Positions 1-8,065 of a stretch of DNA of 64,000 bases are shown one piece after another. The DNA is from DATBAT01 sp963824805 (GTDB lineage: Bacteria; Acidobacteriota; Terriglobia; Terriglobales; Acidobacteriaceae). The stretch spans positions 53,735 to 117,734 of the forward strand of contig CAWGQZ010000048.1 of NCBI GenBank assembly GCA_963824805.1, given 5' to 3'. Positions within the stretch are counted from its first letter, which is position 1. The number at the start of each line of letters is the position of its first letter. The position numbers were made by a program, and so were the translations under genes. Below the pieces are notes generated by a model that worked only from the letters and a program-made list of their open reading frames with translations, was not told where the DNA came from and did no database searches.

Positions 1-1
1 G

Positions 2-103
2 GGGCTGGAGCTAAAGCTTCAGGAGGCAAGCGCGGGTCGGCCGACGCTTGAAGAACTCATGGAAGAGGCACGGGATGATCAAAGTCTGGACCGACGCCGC
101 TGA
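2..103 (+). CDS. C-terminal end of a HipB-like (Xre) antitoxin, truncated by the window edge
   Basis: An open frame enters from the left edge and stops at 101-103. Its visible 33 residues are charged and end in LEELMEEARDDQSLDRRR. That style of tail is common after the helix-turn-helix of HipB-type antitoxins, but the DNA-binding domain itself lies outside the window. It overlaps the start of the hipA gene by 29 bases, as expected for a translationally coupled antitoxin-toxin pair. The identity is inferred mostly from this position and could be wrong. Confidence 0.5.
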   Translation, partial: GLELKLQEASAGRPTLEELMEEARDDQSLDRRR

Positions 104-1307
104 AGCGGGACGACTCGATCGTCATGGCGAGCGCGGCAGCACGTTTGCTTACCTCCCCGGTGCTCCGCCCACGCGTGAGGTCTCGGTGACGATGCCGTTG
201 AGGCTTGAGTCGTGGAGCGTGCCCTTTGGCCTACTTCCGGTTTTCGAGATGAACCTGCCCGAAGGCGTATTGCGCGAGCGACTCCGCCTTGCGTTTGCGA
301 AAGCCACCGGCACCTTCGACGAATTCGACCTGTTGTCCATTGTAGGCCGCTCACAGGTCGGACGCATCCGCTTCACCGGCGACAAGGAACACCTGCACGA
401 GGACGTGCCTTTCCAGTCGGTGGACGAGATTCTCGAACGCAGACGCGGCGGCGACCTCTTCCGATATCTGCTGGAGAAATTCGCGTCGTTCTCCGGGATC
501 AGCGGAGTTCAGCCCAAAATCCTGGTGCGCGACGAAAAAGCTTTTGCCGAGATGGAGCATACGGGACACCGCCTCTCGCAGAGCTACAAAGGCGCGACCC
601 ACATCGTGAAGATGTGGGAGGCCAACCAATATCCGCAACTGGCAGCCAACGAGTATTTCTGCCTCACCGTGGCACGCAAATACGGACTCGACGTGCCCCC
701 CTATCGTCTGGCCGAGGACGGAATGGCGCTGGTCATCGACCGCTTCGACCTGCGCATCGACGGGAGCTATCGCGGATTTGAGGATTTTTGCGTATTGAAC
801 GGCCGCAGGACCGACGAGAAATATCGCGGCAGCTACGAGACCTCGATCATGAAGCGATTCGGGCAGTTTGCAAACTCGACGCATGTGGGCGAAGACATGG
901 AAAAGCTGTTCGTCCTGATTGCCCTGAATTGCGCGCTTCGCAATGGCGACGCGCATCTGAAGAACTTTGGGATTGTTTATGACGACGTTCAGGGAGAAGC
1001 GAGACTCGCACCTATCTATGATCTTGTGACGACGTCCGCCTATCTGCCGAAGGACAGCATGGCGCTGACCCTTAATGGCACGACGAAATGGGCGAGCACG
1101 AAGGAATTGCAGCGACTGGGCGAGATGCGGATGGGAGGGACTCCTTCACGCGTTCGGCAGATACTCGAACGCATAGAGGCTGCGATTGTGGATACCTCAA
1201 AGGAACTGCACGCCTACACTAAAGCGCATGTGGAATTCGTGGAGATAGGCAATCGCATGCTCCAGCAATGGGAGGAAGGTGTCGCGCTTTCGCTTAAGGC
1301 GGCCTGA
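75..1307 (+). CDS. hipA: HipA family serine/threonine kinase toxin
   Basis: This 410-residue protein has the N-terminal HipA couple domain (about 1-105) followed by the HipA kinase-like domain. The phosphate-binding segment ISGVQPK sits near residue 142, the catalytic-loop segment RNGDAHLKNFG near 289 and the metal-binding IYDL near 314, so the catalytic residues appear present. HipA toxins phosphorylate a translation factor or aminoacyl-tRNA synthetase and are neutralised by HipB. An alternative TTG start at 48 is possible, but ATG at 75 is preceded by GGAAGAGG at a good spacing and gives the usual HipA N-terminus MIKVWTD. The upstream frame overlapping the start is a likely antitoxin. The substrate cannot be told from sequence. 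Confidence 0.9.
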   Translation: MIKVWTDAAEAGRLDRHGERGSTFAYLPGAPPTREVSVTMPLRLESWSVPFGLLPVFEMNLPEGVLRERLRLAFAKATGTFDEFDLLSIVGRSQVGRIRFTGDKEHLHEDVPFQSVDEILERRRGGDLFRYLLEKFASFSGISGVQPKILVRDEKAFAEMEHTGHRLSQSYKGATHIVKMWEANQYPQLAANEYFCLTVARKYGLDVPPYRLAEDGMALVIDRFDLRIDGSYRGFEDFCVLNGRRTDEKYRGSYETSIMKRFGQFANSTHVGEDMEKLFVLIALNCALRNGDAHLKNFGIVYDDVQGEARLAPIYDLVTTSAYLPKDSMALTLNGTTKWASTKELQRLGEMRMGGTPSRVRQILERIEAAIVDTSKELHAYTKAHVEFVEIGNRMLQQWEEGVALSLKAA

Positions 1308-1429
1308 GCAAACCGCCTGTTCTTCGGCGATTAGTAGAACTAAATCCGAGTGGCCGACCGTTCGCCCAGAACCTTTGACAACAGTTTGAAACGCTCGCGC
1401 GGCAGGGGCAACATACATGTCGAACGGAA

Positions 1430-1822
1430 TCATTTATGCCCGAGTGCGGTTGTCGGATCGACACCGCTTGCGCGCAAGGCGGGTCAAAGACCGGCAAGGC
1501 CCGCGCCAAAAGTAAGAACGATTGCCGAGCCAATGAACGTCAACGGATCGCGCGGGCCCAATCCAAACAGTTGGCTGCGGACTAGATTGGCGAGGGCCAG
1601 AGCCGGCAAAGAGCCGCCGAGCAGGCCAGCCCCGATGAGAACGAAGACTTCGCGCATGATCATCGCCATGACGCTACTCCGAAGCGCTCCGAGTGCAATG
1701 CGGATTTCCGATTTCGCGCGTTGCCGCATCACAACATAAGCCATGACTCCGTAAAGCCCGATGATTGCGAGTAGAGTGGCAAGTCCGCCGAATATCATTT
1801 CGAAAATGGGCTGTTCGGGTGG
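1430..1822 (-). pseudogene. Remnant of an ABC transporter permease (FtsX/MacB type), C-terminal part, frameshifted
   Basis: The minus strand encodes a typical last part of an FtsX-domain permease, with GLYGVMAYVVMRQR, then EIRIALGA and two hydrophobic segments. The frame stops near 1484 just after a membrane segment. The expected C-terminal tail continues in another frame as ASGVDPTTAL, a close match to the usual tail of acidobacterial macrolide-export-type permeases, down to a stop at 1430. No N-terminal half or ATPase is present upstream. It is therefore both truncated and frameshifted, and I read it as a decayed fragment rather than a functional gene. Confidence 0.7.
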
Positions 1823-1938
1823 GAACTTGAGTAAATTGCGACCCGAAGTTGGCTATTTTGGCTTTCGCGATTTCTGCAGACGAGTACTTCGACCCGGAAT
1901 CTGTTTTCCGCCGATTAACTGACGCCAATCACTTTATG

Positions 1939-3726
1939 CTACGGCGTGCGATCCTCCCAGTCGACCCATTCGACGGGATGAGTCGCGCGGTACGCGCTGA
2001 CTGCTTCGCCGACCGTCGCCAAGAAGGTTTGTTCGCCGAAGCGCGTGAAGAGCCCGAAGCGCTTCAGTTTGTCCTTGACCGGGTCTTTCATCTCAGCGAA
2101 CAACAACTCGATGCCGGCCGCGTGGAGTGTGTCGTCAAGTTCACAAACAACGTCGGCCGCTGTGACATCGACGCTCGTGACCGGCTCCGCCGCGACGACG
2201 AGCCAGCGGACGGGTGTAGGTGCGTTCGCAACTGCATCCAGAACGCGTTCGTGGAACAGCTCGGCGTTTGCGAAGAAGAGCGGTGCATCCCAACGGAACA
2301 GCACGAGGCCTGGGATCAAACGTGCCTCCGGATAGCGGGTAATGTCGTGATACCCCTTAACCCGTTCGACGCGGCCGAGCACGGCGGAATGCGGGCGCCA
2401 GCCATCCCAGAGGAACTCAATCACGGCAATTATGATGGCAAGGACAATTCCCGGAATGGCGCCGAGCACGGCTACGCCCACGAAGCACACCATCGAAAGC
2501 CAGAACTCCCAGCGTTGGATACGATAGATTCGTCGCAAATCGGACACTTCGATCAGGCCGATGGCTGAGGCTATAACGACGGCAGCTAGGGCGGTGTGTG
2601 GCAGGTGTTGGAGCAGGTTGGGCGCTAACACCAGTAGCAATGCGATGGCGAGAGCGCCCACGACTCCGGTCAGTTGTGTCCTGGCGCCCGCCGCCTCGGC
2701 GACCGGCGTGCGCGATGAACTGCTGCTAATGGGGAAGCCCTGAAAGAATGCTGTGGCGAGGTTGGCAACGCCGAGCCCCACCATCTCCTGATTCGGGTCG
2801 ACTGGCGAACGCAAACGCGTCGCATAGGTTCGAGAAAGCACGCTCGTGTCCGCGAACGAAACGAGGGCCACGGCGAGACCACCGGTGAGGATTGGTCCCA
2901 GATCGTCGACGTGTACGAAAGGGAGGCGAGGCAAGGGCAATCCCTGTGGGAGAGAACCGAGCACGGACACTCCGGCACGGGTTGCAAGGCGGAATACCGC
3001 AACTACAAGGGTGGCCCCTGTAACGGCGATCAAAATGCCGGGGACGCGCGGCCAGCGCTTCAATAGCAGTATGAGGGCGAGCGTACCGGCGCCAATCGTG
3101 AGCGACCCAAGGTTTGTACTTCCTGCGACCACCCTGCCGACGATTCCCCATACTTGGCGCAGCGGGCCGTTCGCGGTTACAGAGAAACCGAAGAGTTTCG
3201 GGACTTGGCTCAGCAGCACCATCAGCGCGATGCCGTTCATGTAGCCATAGCGGATCGGCTTTGAGAGCAGCTCGGTGATGAAGCCCAGACGCGCCAAGCC
3301 AGCGGCAACGCACACGACGCCGGAGACAATAGCCATCATTCCGGCTAGCGCGACCGCACGTTGCGGCTCGCCGGCCGAAAACGGCAGCACGACTGTGAGG
3401 ATCACGGGCGCCAGGGCTGAGTCGGGGCCTAAGACAAGAATACGGCTAGGACCGAACAAGGCATACGCGAGCAGTGGAACAATGGTGGCATAAAGTCCGT
3501 TGATACCCGCTAAGCCCGATGCCTCGGCGTACGCAACACCGACCGGCACGAGCATAGTCGTCATGACGAGGCCGGCCACAAGGTCGTGTCGCAGCCAGGA
3601 CGACTCGTAGTGACGAAGAGTGTTCAATCCGGGAAGCCAGCGTGTCCAGCTCGTTTGATTCGCCGGTCTTGCACGGTGGCCGGTAGCGCCAGGGCCGACG
3701 GGATGAGCGGAAAGTGATTCAGTCAT
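1939..3726 (-). CDS. SulP family anion transporter with C-terminal STAS domain
   Basis: This inner-membrane protein of 595 residues has about ten to twelve hydrophobic segments beginning with DLVAGLVMTTMLVPVGVAYA, the signature of the SulP/SLC26 family, and a cytoplasmic STAS domain over roughly the last 130 residues (from the PGLVLFRWDAPLFFANA region). The family carries sulfate, bicarbonate or other anions. A start 51 codons further upstream is open but adds a non-conserved tail; ATG at 3726 gives the normal family N-terminus. A carbonic anhydrase lies just upstream on the same strand, and SulP-carbonic anhydrase neighbours often reflect bicarbonate uptake. That functional link is inference. 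Confidence 0.9.
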   Translation of the reverse strand: MTESLSAHPVGPGATGHRARPANQTSWTRWLPGLNTLRHYESSWLRHDLVAGLVMTTMLVPVGVAYAEASGLAGINGLYATIVPLLAYALFGPSRILVLGPDSALAPVILTVVLPFSAGEPQRAVALAGMMAIVSGVVCVAAGLARLGFITELLSKPIRYGYMNGIALMVLLSQVPKLFGFSVTANGPLRQVWGIVGRVVAGSTNLGSLTIGAGTLALILLLKRWPRVPGILIAVTGATLVVAVFRLATRAGVSVLGSLPQGLPLPRLPFVHVDDLGPILTGGLAVALVSFADTSVLSRTYATRLRSPVDPNQEMVGLGVANLATAFFQGFPISSSSSRTPVAEAAGARTQLTGVVGALAIALLLVLAPNLLQHLPHTALAAVVIASAIGLIEVSDLRRIYRIQRWEFWLSMVCFVGVAVLGAIPGIVLAIIIAVIEFLWDGWRPHSAVLGRVERVKGYHDITRYPEARLIPGLVLFRWDAPLFFANAELFHERVLDAVANAPTPVRWLVVAAEPVTSVDVTAADVVCELDDTLHAAGIELLFAEMKDPVKDKLKRFGLFTRFGEQTFLATVGEAVSAYRATHPVEWVDWEDRTP

Positions 3727-4010
3727 GGCTCGCTTAGAACCTGGCGCATGGACCGTGGAATAGACAATGACCCAAACGGGGCCGAATCGCCTTCGATCAC
3801 GAGTCAACTGTGCCGCGCCCGTATGCTGTCGCTTCGAACATGCTTGCCACGGGCTGGTACTTGCTATCGATTCACACAAGTCGAAACACTTGGTAACTTA
3901 TTTTCGCGAGCTATTCAATTACAAAGCTCTTGGCCTAGTGACAAGATGCGGTCTCGCGAACTTTAGCCTTTGACTTCCTACAGACCCAGTCAACGGACGC
4001 CTGAGAATAC

Positions 4011-4775
4011 CTACTTGCTTTCCATCACGACGCGACCATACAAAGGCTGAGTGGGTCGCGCGTCGTGCCGGTACAGTTTGGAGAACTGCTCGATCTCAGC
4101 CGCCGAGACAGTCACCGGATGTTTAAGCACGAACCATGTCACATCCTCGGTGCAAGGGGGTGTGGTGAGGGACCCCGGAAAGGTGTAATAGCCACGATCG
4201 ATCGGCAGTAGGCCAGCTATTTCGATCTGGACATTGTCCATGTCTTCTTCCTTCTCTTTCTCTTTAGGCAGATCTTTCCATAGTTCGCGCACCAGAGGGT
4301 TATCTTCCCCACGCTGAAGCAGGACGGCGACTACTGCCATCTTGCCCTCCTGGTTCACGTGTACCAAATGCACGACCATCTCATAGGCTTCGCCATTGAT
4401 CTTCTCTTCACTGGGCCGATGAAAGTGGAATTGCTTAAGTACATACTTCTCCCCACCCACTGATATGGAACTCCCTGGGCCGTAGTGGATCATGACAGTA
4501 TGTCCGTTATCGATAATGTGTAACGGTGAGGATTTGTAATCAAACTGGATGGGCGGCAGGTCAGCCTTTCTTGGATACCGGATGTCGATGGGTGATTGGT
4601 GATGGCCGTTCGTGCACAGGGCAAATTCCGGCATGAGTTCACCCCAATGGCTGGGCCCTTGGGACTCGCCATAGTCCCAGCTGTGCTCCGGATGCTGCTC
4701 CTGGGCCGCGCACCCAACTGCCAACACAAGCGTGCAACAGAGGAGTACAGGAAGACTCTGGTTCCGAATTTGCAT
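4011..4775 (-). CDS. Alpha-class carbonic anhydrase, predicted lipoprotein
   Basis: The protein (254 residues from ATG 4775) interconverts CO2 and bicarbonate outside the cytoplasm. The three zinc histidines are visible as QFHFHRPSE and HLVHVN, and the conserved GSLTTPPCTE substrate-pocket segment follows near the C-terminus. The N-terminus is a signal peptide ending in the lipobox LAVGC, so it is probably anchored as a lipoprotein. The chosen start has GGAGAA seven bases upstream; an upstream in-frame Met at 4910 would mask the signal peptide. An acidic Lys/Glu-rich insert (KEKEKEEDMDN) interrupts the core. It is followed on the same strand by a SulP transporter, suggesting joint handling of inorganic carbon. 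Confidence 0.93.
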   Translation of the reverse strand: MQIRNQSLPVLLCCTLVLAVGCAAQEQHPEHSWDYGESQGPSHWGELMPEFALCTNGHHQSPIDIRYPRKADLPPIQFDYKSSPLHIIDNGHTVMIHYGPGSSISVGGEKYVLKQFHFHRPSEEKINGEAYEMVVHLVHVNQEGKMAVVAVLLQRGEDNPLVRELWKDLPKEKEKEEDMDNVQIEIAGLLPIDRGYYTFPGSLTTPPCTEDVTWFVLKHPVTVSAAEIEQFSKLYRHDARPTQPLYGRVVMESK

Positions 4776-5118
4776 AGTGAATTCTCCGAAGTGTGACGAA
4801 ACCAATAAGCTTCGACCCAACAGAAGGTACGTCAACAGACCATCTCCCTTGCCGATTTTCCGACACAGGTTTCGTGGTTTCGCGCTGCGGGTACCGTTTG
4901 TCAAGGCCATCGTTTTTGTAGTGCTTCATGCCCTGCAGGGCCAACTGGCGGCAACGACCATCCCGGCGTTTTGATTGTGTCATTCATGGACCACGGGACG
5001 ACCACATCTGGAGTTAAGGAAGTGTAAATGGCTCGCACGGGAGAACCACACTGGCAAAACTGTCAGTTTCCGCCACCGTCAGACACCGACTACCATTACG
5101 CACAAGATTGAGGGGTAT
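4776..5118. other. Intergenic stretch without a recognisable gene
   Basis: I see no convincing coding frame here. The only notable element is a short perfect inverted repeat at 5057-5069 (AAACTG, one base, CAGTTT), which may be an operator but has no supporting context. Confidence 0.5.
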
Positions 5119-5559
5119 TTAAGCGCAAGGTAACTGTGCCGTTGTTTTACTGTGTAAAGAGGGGGCGTACCCGTTGCGGGCTACGCCGTGGCCATGAGTG
5201 CGAAGGAATTCGTTGCTCCAGGGCGTTCGCTAGCCGCAGACCACATCAATTTCAAGATCGGGATTCCCGAGTCCGGTAATCAAGTCGTGGAGCAAGTCGA
5301 ATACCCGGGGATCATACTCATGAATTTCGCCGGTGCGGTGGTCGCGCAGATAACGGTTCAACCGCGGCAGGGATTCCGCATCGTAGCCGTCACGGTCGCG
5401 GTAGACGACTGTCAAGCGCTCTCTAGTGTGGCGGTGGAAGAAGTGCAGACGATAGAGGCTGCCGTTGACCGAATGCAATTTTGGCTCGGCCGCCCGGGAC
5501 ACACCGGCGAAAATCAGCGCAAACAGAAGAAATCCGCAACGATTCCTTGCTGAGAACAA
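5119..5559 (-). pseudogene. DUF882 (YcbK/peptidase M15-like) gene interrupted by an amber codon
   Basis: From a TTG at 5559 the frame encodes a signal peptide followed by a clear DUF882 N-terminal half: a HRHTRERLTVVYRD segment, then LRDHRTGEIHEYDPRVFDLL. The family's conserved GYRTP segment should follow, but TAG at 5230-5232 takes the place of the tyrosine codon. The same frame continues with RTPWSNEFLRTHGHGVAR, which is recognisable family sequence, and then degrades to a stop at 5119 before the expected zinc-binding half is complete. DUF882 proteins are periplasmic, related to DD- or LD-carboxypeptidases. I infer a pseudogene; a sequencing error could explain the amber but not the poor end. 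Confidence 0.65.
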
Positions 5560-5858
5560 AGCAAAACCCCAAACAATATTATGGCCATCCCAGGCCGCCT
5601 ACACATGATTGTAGCAAGTGCAGATCCACGTCCCTGACTGGATCTGTCAACCGCGACGAACGATCTTTACTGTCTATGGCCCCCGGGCACCATGCATTAT
5701 GAATTCCCGCAGGCTTTCCTTGGCGTTCCCTTCCCCGCCGTTGAATTTCTATTATTTCTTGGCAAACAAATCCACGGCCTAAGCCAACATTATTCCAGAG
5801 GAATTTTGCCGTCGACGAGCCGAGGAAAGCGCTTTGAGGGGCCGCTCAGCGCTGGCAT
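5560..5858. other. Intergenic stretch between two decayed genes
   Basis: Nothing convincing is visible on either strand. Short frames here lack ribosome-binding sites and recognisable protein character. Confidence 0.4.
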
Positions 5859-6216
5859 CTATCGTAGGTGCATCGATCCCGTTTGCGAATCGGGGCTGAA
5901 GGTCATTTCAACGGGCTCTACAGTCTGAGGGGCCGGGTTCCCAACGCCAGTCGCGAACCGCATCGACCGCTGCCTTGATCAATGTTGGATGGCCGCCCTT
6001 AGCATCGACGAGCTTCGGCTTTCCATTGCGTCCAACCGTAGCTTCCAGCTTCACTGTGCCGGAAATGCGCATGGTTCGTGCAATCTGCGGATAGGTAGGC
6101 TTTACGATTTCGACGATCTTTCGTTTGCTTTCAGGTGGAGGATCGCCGGCGAACGCCAGAGACGGACCAATCGCGACAATCAGACCGAGCAGGGCAATGG
6201 TGATCCGGCGGTACAT
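5859..6216 (-). pseudogene. TonB C-terminal domain protein with a one-base frameshift
   Basis: The frame starting at ATG 6216 gives a signal peptide (ITIALLGLIVAIGPSLAFA) and the TonB C-terminal fold: VKPTYPQIARTMRISGTVKL, then DAVRDWRWEPGP. In frame it ends at 5908 with an atypical SDCRAR. One base away the expected ending QTVEPVEMTFSP continues to a stop at 5859, so an indel in the CCCC run near 5930 has split the gene. TonB-like exported proteins with one such domain are frequent in Acidobacteriota; their role here is unknown. It may be a consensus error rather than a real pseudogene. Two in-frame ATGs (6288, 6216) are possible and neither has a good ribosome-binding site. Confidence 0.7.
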
Positions 6217-6530
6217 GGTAATGAACTTAGCGTAACCAAAGTTCGCGTTGCGCATAAGATAACTTTGGTTACATTCGCCATGTGACAAGAGACCGGTGAG
6301 GGCGGCTGTCTAAGTCCCGGCTTGTCAGTGGCAAATGGCCTAGGCGGTGGCCCCTGAGCGCAGCCTAGGAGAATCGCATTCGCGAGCCTAGGTCAGCACC
6401 ATGGGCGGGATCCAGCGCGATCAGCCGCCGCGGCCGAGTAGAAAATGACTTCCCGTACTCTTTATGCATGAGTGAGGATCGGGGGCATTCCAAGCCGAAA
6501 ATGCCCCGATCCATCGGCCAATTTCTCCAG
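6217..6530. other. Intergenic stretch with three copies of GCCTAGG
   Basis: No gene is supported. The heptamer GCCTAGG occurs at 6338-6344, 6363-6369 and 6386-6392, 23-25 bases apart, a spacing of about two helical turns. The element has no known function and could be chance. Confidence 0.4.
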
Positions 6531-7724
6531 TTATGCAGCCGCAACCATACCGTGCGGATCCAGCACGAACTTCTTTGCCGCTCCTTTGTCGAAGTCTTTG
6601 TAACCTTGGACGGCTTGTTCCAGTTTTACAACGGTAACGTTGACCGCCTTGGCAATTTTGATCTTGTCATGCAGGATCGCCATCATCAACTGCCGGTTGT
6701 ACTTCAGCACCGGACACTGACCGGTGGTGAAGGCGTGGGATTTCGCCCAGCCCAGTCCGATTCGAATACTGAGATTTCCATGCTGAGCCGCCTTGTCGAT
6801 TCCTCCGGGGTCGTCGGTCACATATAGACCGGGAATTCCCAGGGCGCCGCCTGCGCGGCAAATCGTCATCAGCGAATTCAGAACCGTAGCGGGCGCTTCC
6901 GTCTTGGCATCGTGGCCATGGCCGCGGGCTTCAAAGCCAACGCAATCCACGGCGCAGTCAACCTCTGGAACCTTCAGGATTTGAGCAATCTGGTCTCCGA
7001 CAGATGCCTCCTTGGAAACATCGACGGTTTCGCAGCCGAAGCTCCGGGCTTGCGCCAAACGCTCGGGAATAAGATCGCCTACAATTACGACGGCGGCTCC
7101 CAGCAACTGGCAGGCGGCCGCACAGGCGAGCCCAACCGGGCCTGCTCCTGCAACATAAACCGTTGCTCCCGGGCCGACGCCCGCGCTGACCGCTCCGTGA
7201 TATCCCGTGGGCAGGATGTCCGATAGACAGGTCAGGTCTTTAATCTTTGCCATGGCCTGTGCCTTGTCAGGAAATTTCAACAGATTAAAGTCGGCGTAGG
7301 GGACCATGACATAGTCCGCCTGACCGCCGACCCATCCTCCCATATCCACGTAGCCGTAAGCCGCCCCAGGGCGGGCCGGGTTCGTGTTCAAGCAGATGCC
7401 GGTGGCGCGTTCTTTGCAGTTTCGGCAACGCCCACAGGCGATGTTAAATGGCACCGAAACCAGGTCGCCAACTTTGATGAACTCTACGTCCCGTCCGGCC
7501 TCCATGACTTCACCGGTAATCTCGTGGCCCAGCACCAGCCCCTTGGGCGCGGTGGTCCGGCCGCGCACCATATGCTGGTCGCTGCCACAAATGTTGGTGG
7601 AAACAATCTTGAGGATGACCCCGTGTTCGCATTTACGATTCCCCAGGGCGAGCTTTGGGAAATCGATGCTCTGAATTTCGACAACGCCAGGGCCCATATA
7701 CGCTACTCCGCGATTGCTTGCCAT
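6531..7724 (-). CDS. fdhA: Glutathione-independent formaldehyde dehydrogenase / formaldehyde dismutase-like zinc alcohol dehydrogenase
   Basis: This 397-residue cytoplasmic enzyme belongs to the PFDH branch of medium-chain zinc dehydrogenases, which oxidise formaldehyde to formate with tightly held NAD. The catalytic zinc ligands appear as NICGSDQH and GLVLGHE. The structural zinc lobe has the four cysteines of CGRCRNCKERATGIC, and the nucleotide fold is at GAGPVGLA. Length and the insert HGHDAKTEAP are typical of the PFDH group. The start is well supported by AAGGAGGG upstream of ATG 7724. It is a monocistronic-looking gene; formaldehyde detoxification is the likely role, though related enzymes act on other aldehydes. 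Confidence 0.9.
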   Translation of the reverse strand: MASNRGVAYMGPGVVEIQSIDFPKLALGNRKCEHGVILKIVSTNICGSDQHMVRGRTTAPKGLVLGHEITGEVMEAGRDVEFIKVGDLVSVPFNIACGRCRNCKERATGICLNTNPARPGAAYGYVDMGGWVGGQADYVMVPYADFNLLKFPDKAQAMAKIKDLTCLSDILPTGYHGAVSAGVGPGATVYVAGAGPVGLACAAACQLLGAAVVIVGDLIPERLAQARSFGCETVDVSKEASVGDQIAQILKVPEVDCAVDCVGFEARGHGHDAKTEAPATVLNSLMTICRAGGALGIPGLYVTDDPGGIDKAAQHGNLSIRIGLGWAKSHAFTTGQCPVLKYNRQLMMAILHDKIKIAKAVNVTVVKLEQAVQGYKDFDKGAAKKFVLDPHGMVAAA

Positions 7725-8065
7725 ACGTTCACCCTCCTTGGATTTTCAGATGCCGCTTACGATTTCAGTTCAACAGATGGAAAACGGTTCCGCACTCACG
7801 ACGGATTTCGCTCTTGCCGTGTCAAGCTGAGAGAGATCCATAACTACGAAATGCTAGCCGCTACGAATTTAGCTCAACTCGCGACGGGAGTCGACAGGTA
7901 CCTCTGACGGTCCCGTCAAACCGCACCCGGGGTCACGCATGGCACCAATATGCCTAAAGGCTTCCCCCCGCGCACGCAAGTCTCAAAAGGGGCTTCAGGA
8001 AATTCGGCAAACACAATGGCGATTTGCGAATGTATGATCCTAGCGCTTCTCTCAGAGGACAATTT
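7725..8065. other. Divergent intergenic region between fdhA and a glycosidase-like gene
   Basis: No gene is seen. It must hold the promoters of both divergent genes. A weak minus-10-like TATGAT lies at 8033-8038 ahead of the plus-strand gene, without a convincing minus-35 element. Confidence 0.35.

Noticed and set aside
351..956. A 201-residue open frame on the minus strand inside hipA
   Set aside because: It lies fully inside a well-supported hipA gene on the other strand and shows no recognisable domain or ribosome-binding site.
1849..2568. A 239-residue plus-strand frame over the SulP gene
   Set aside because: It is antisense to the STAS end of the SulP gene; the protein has no domain character and looks like codon-bias shadow.
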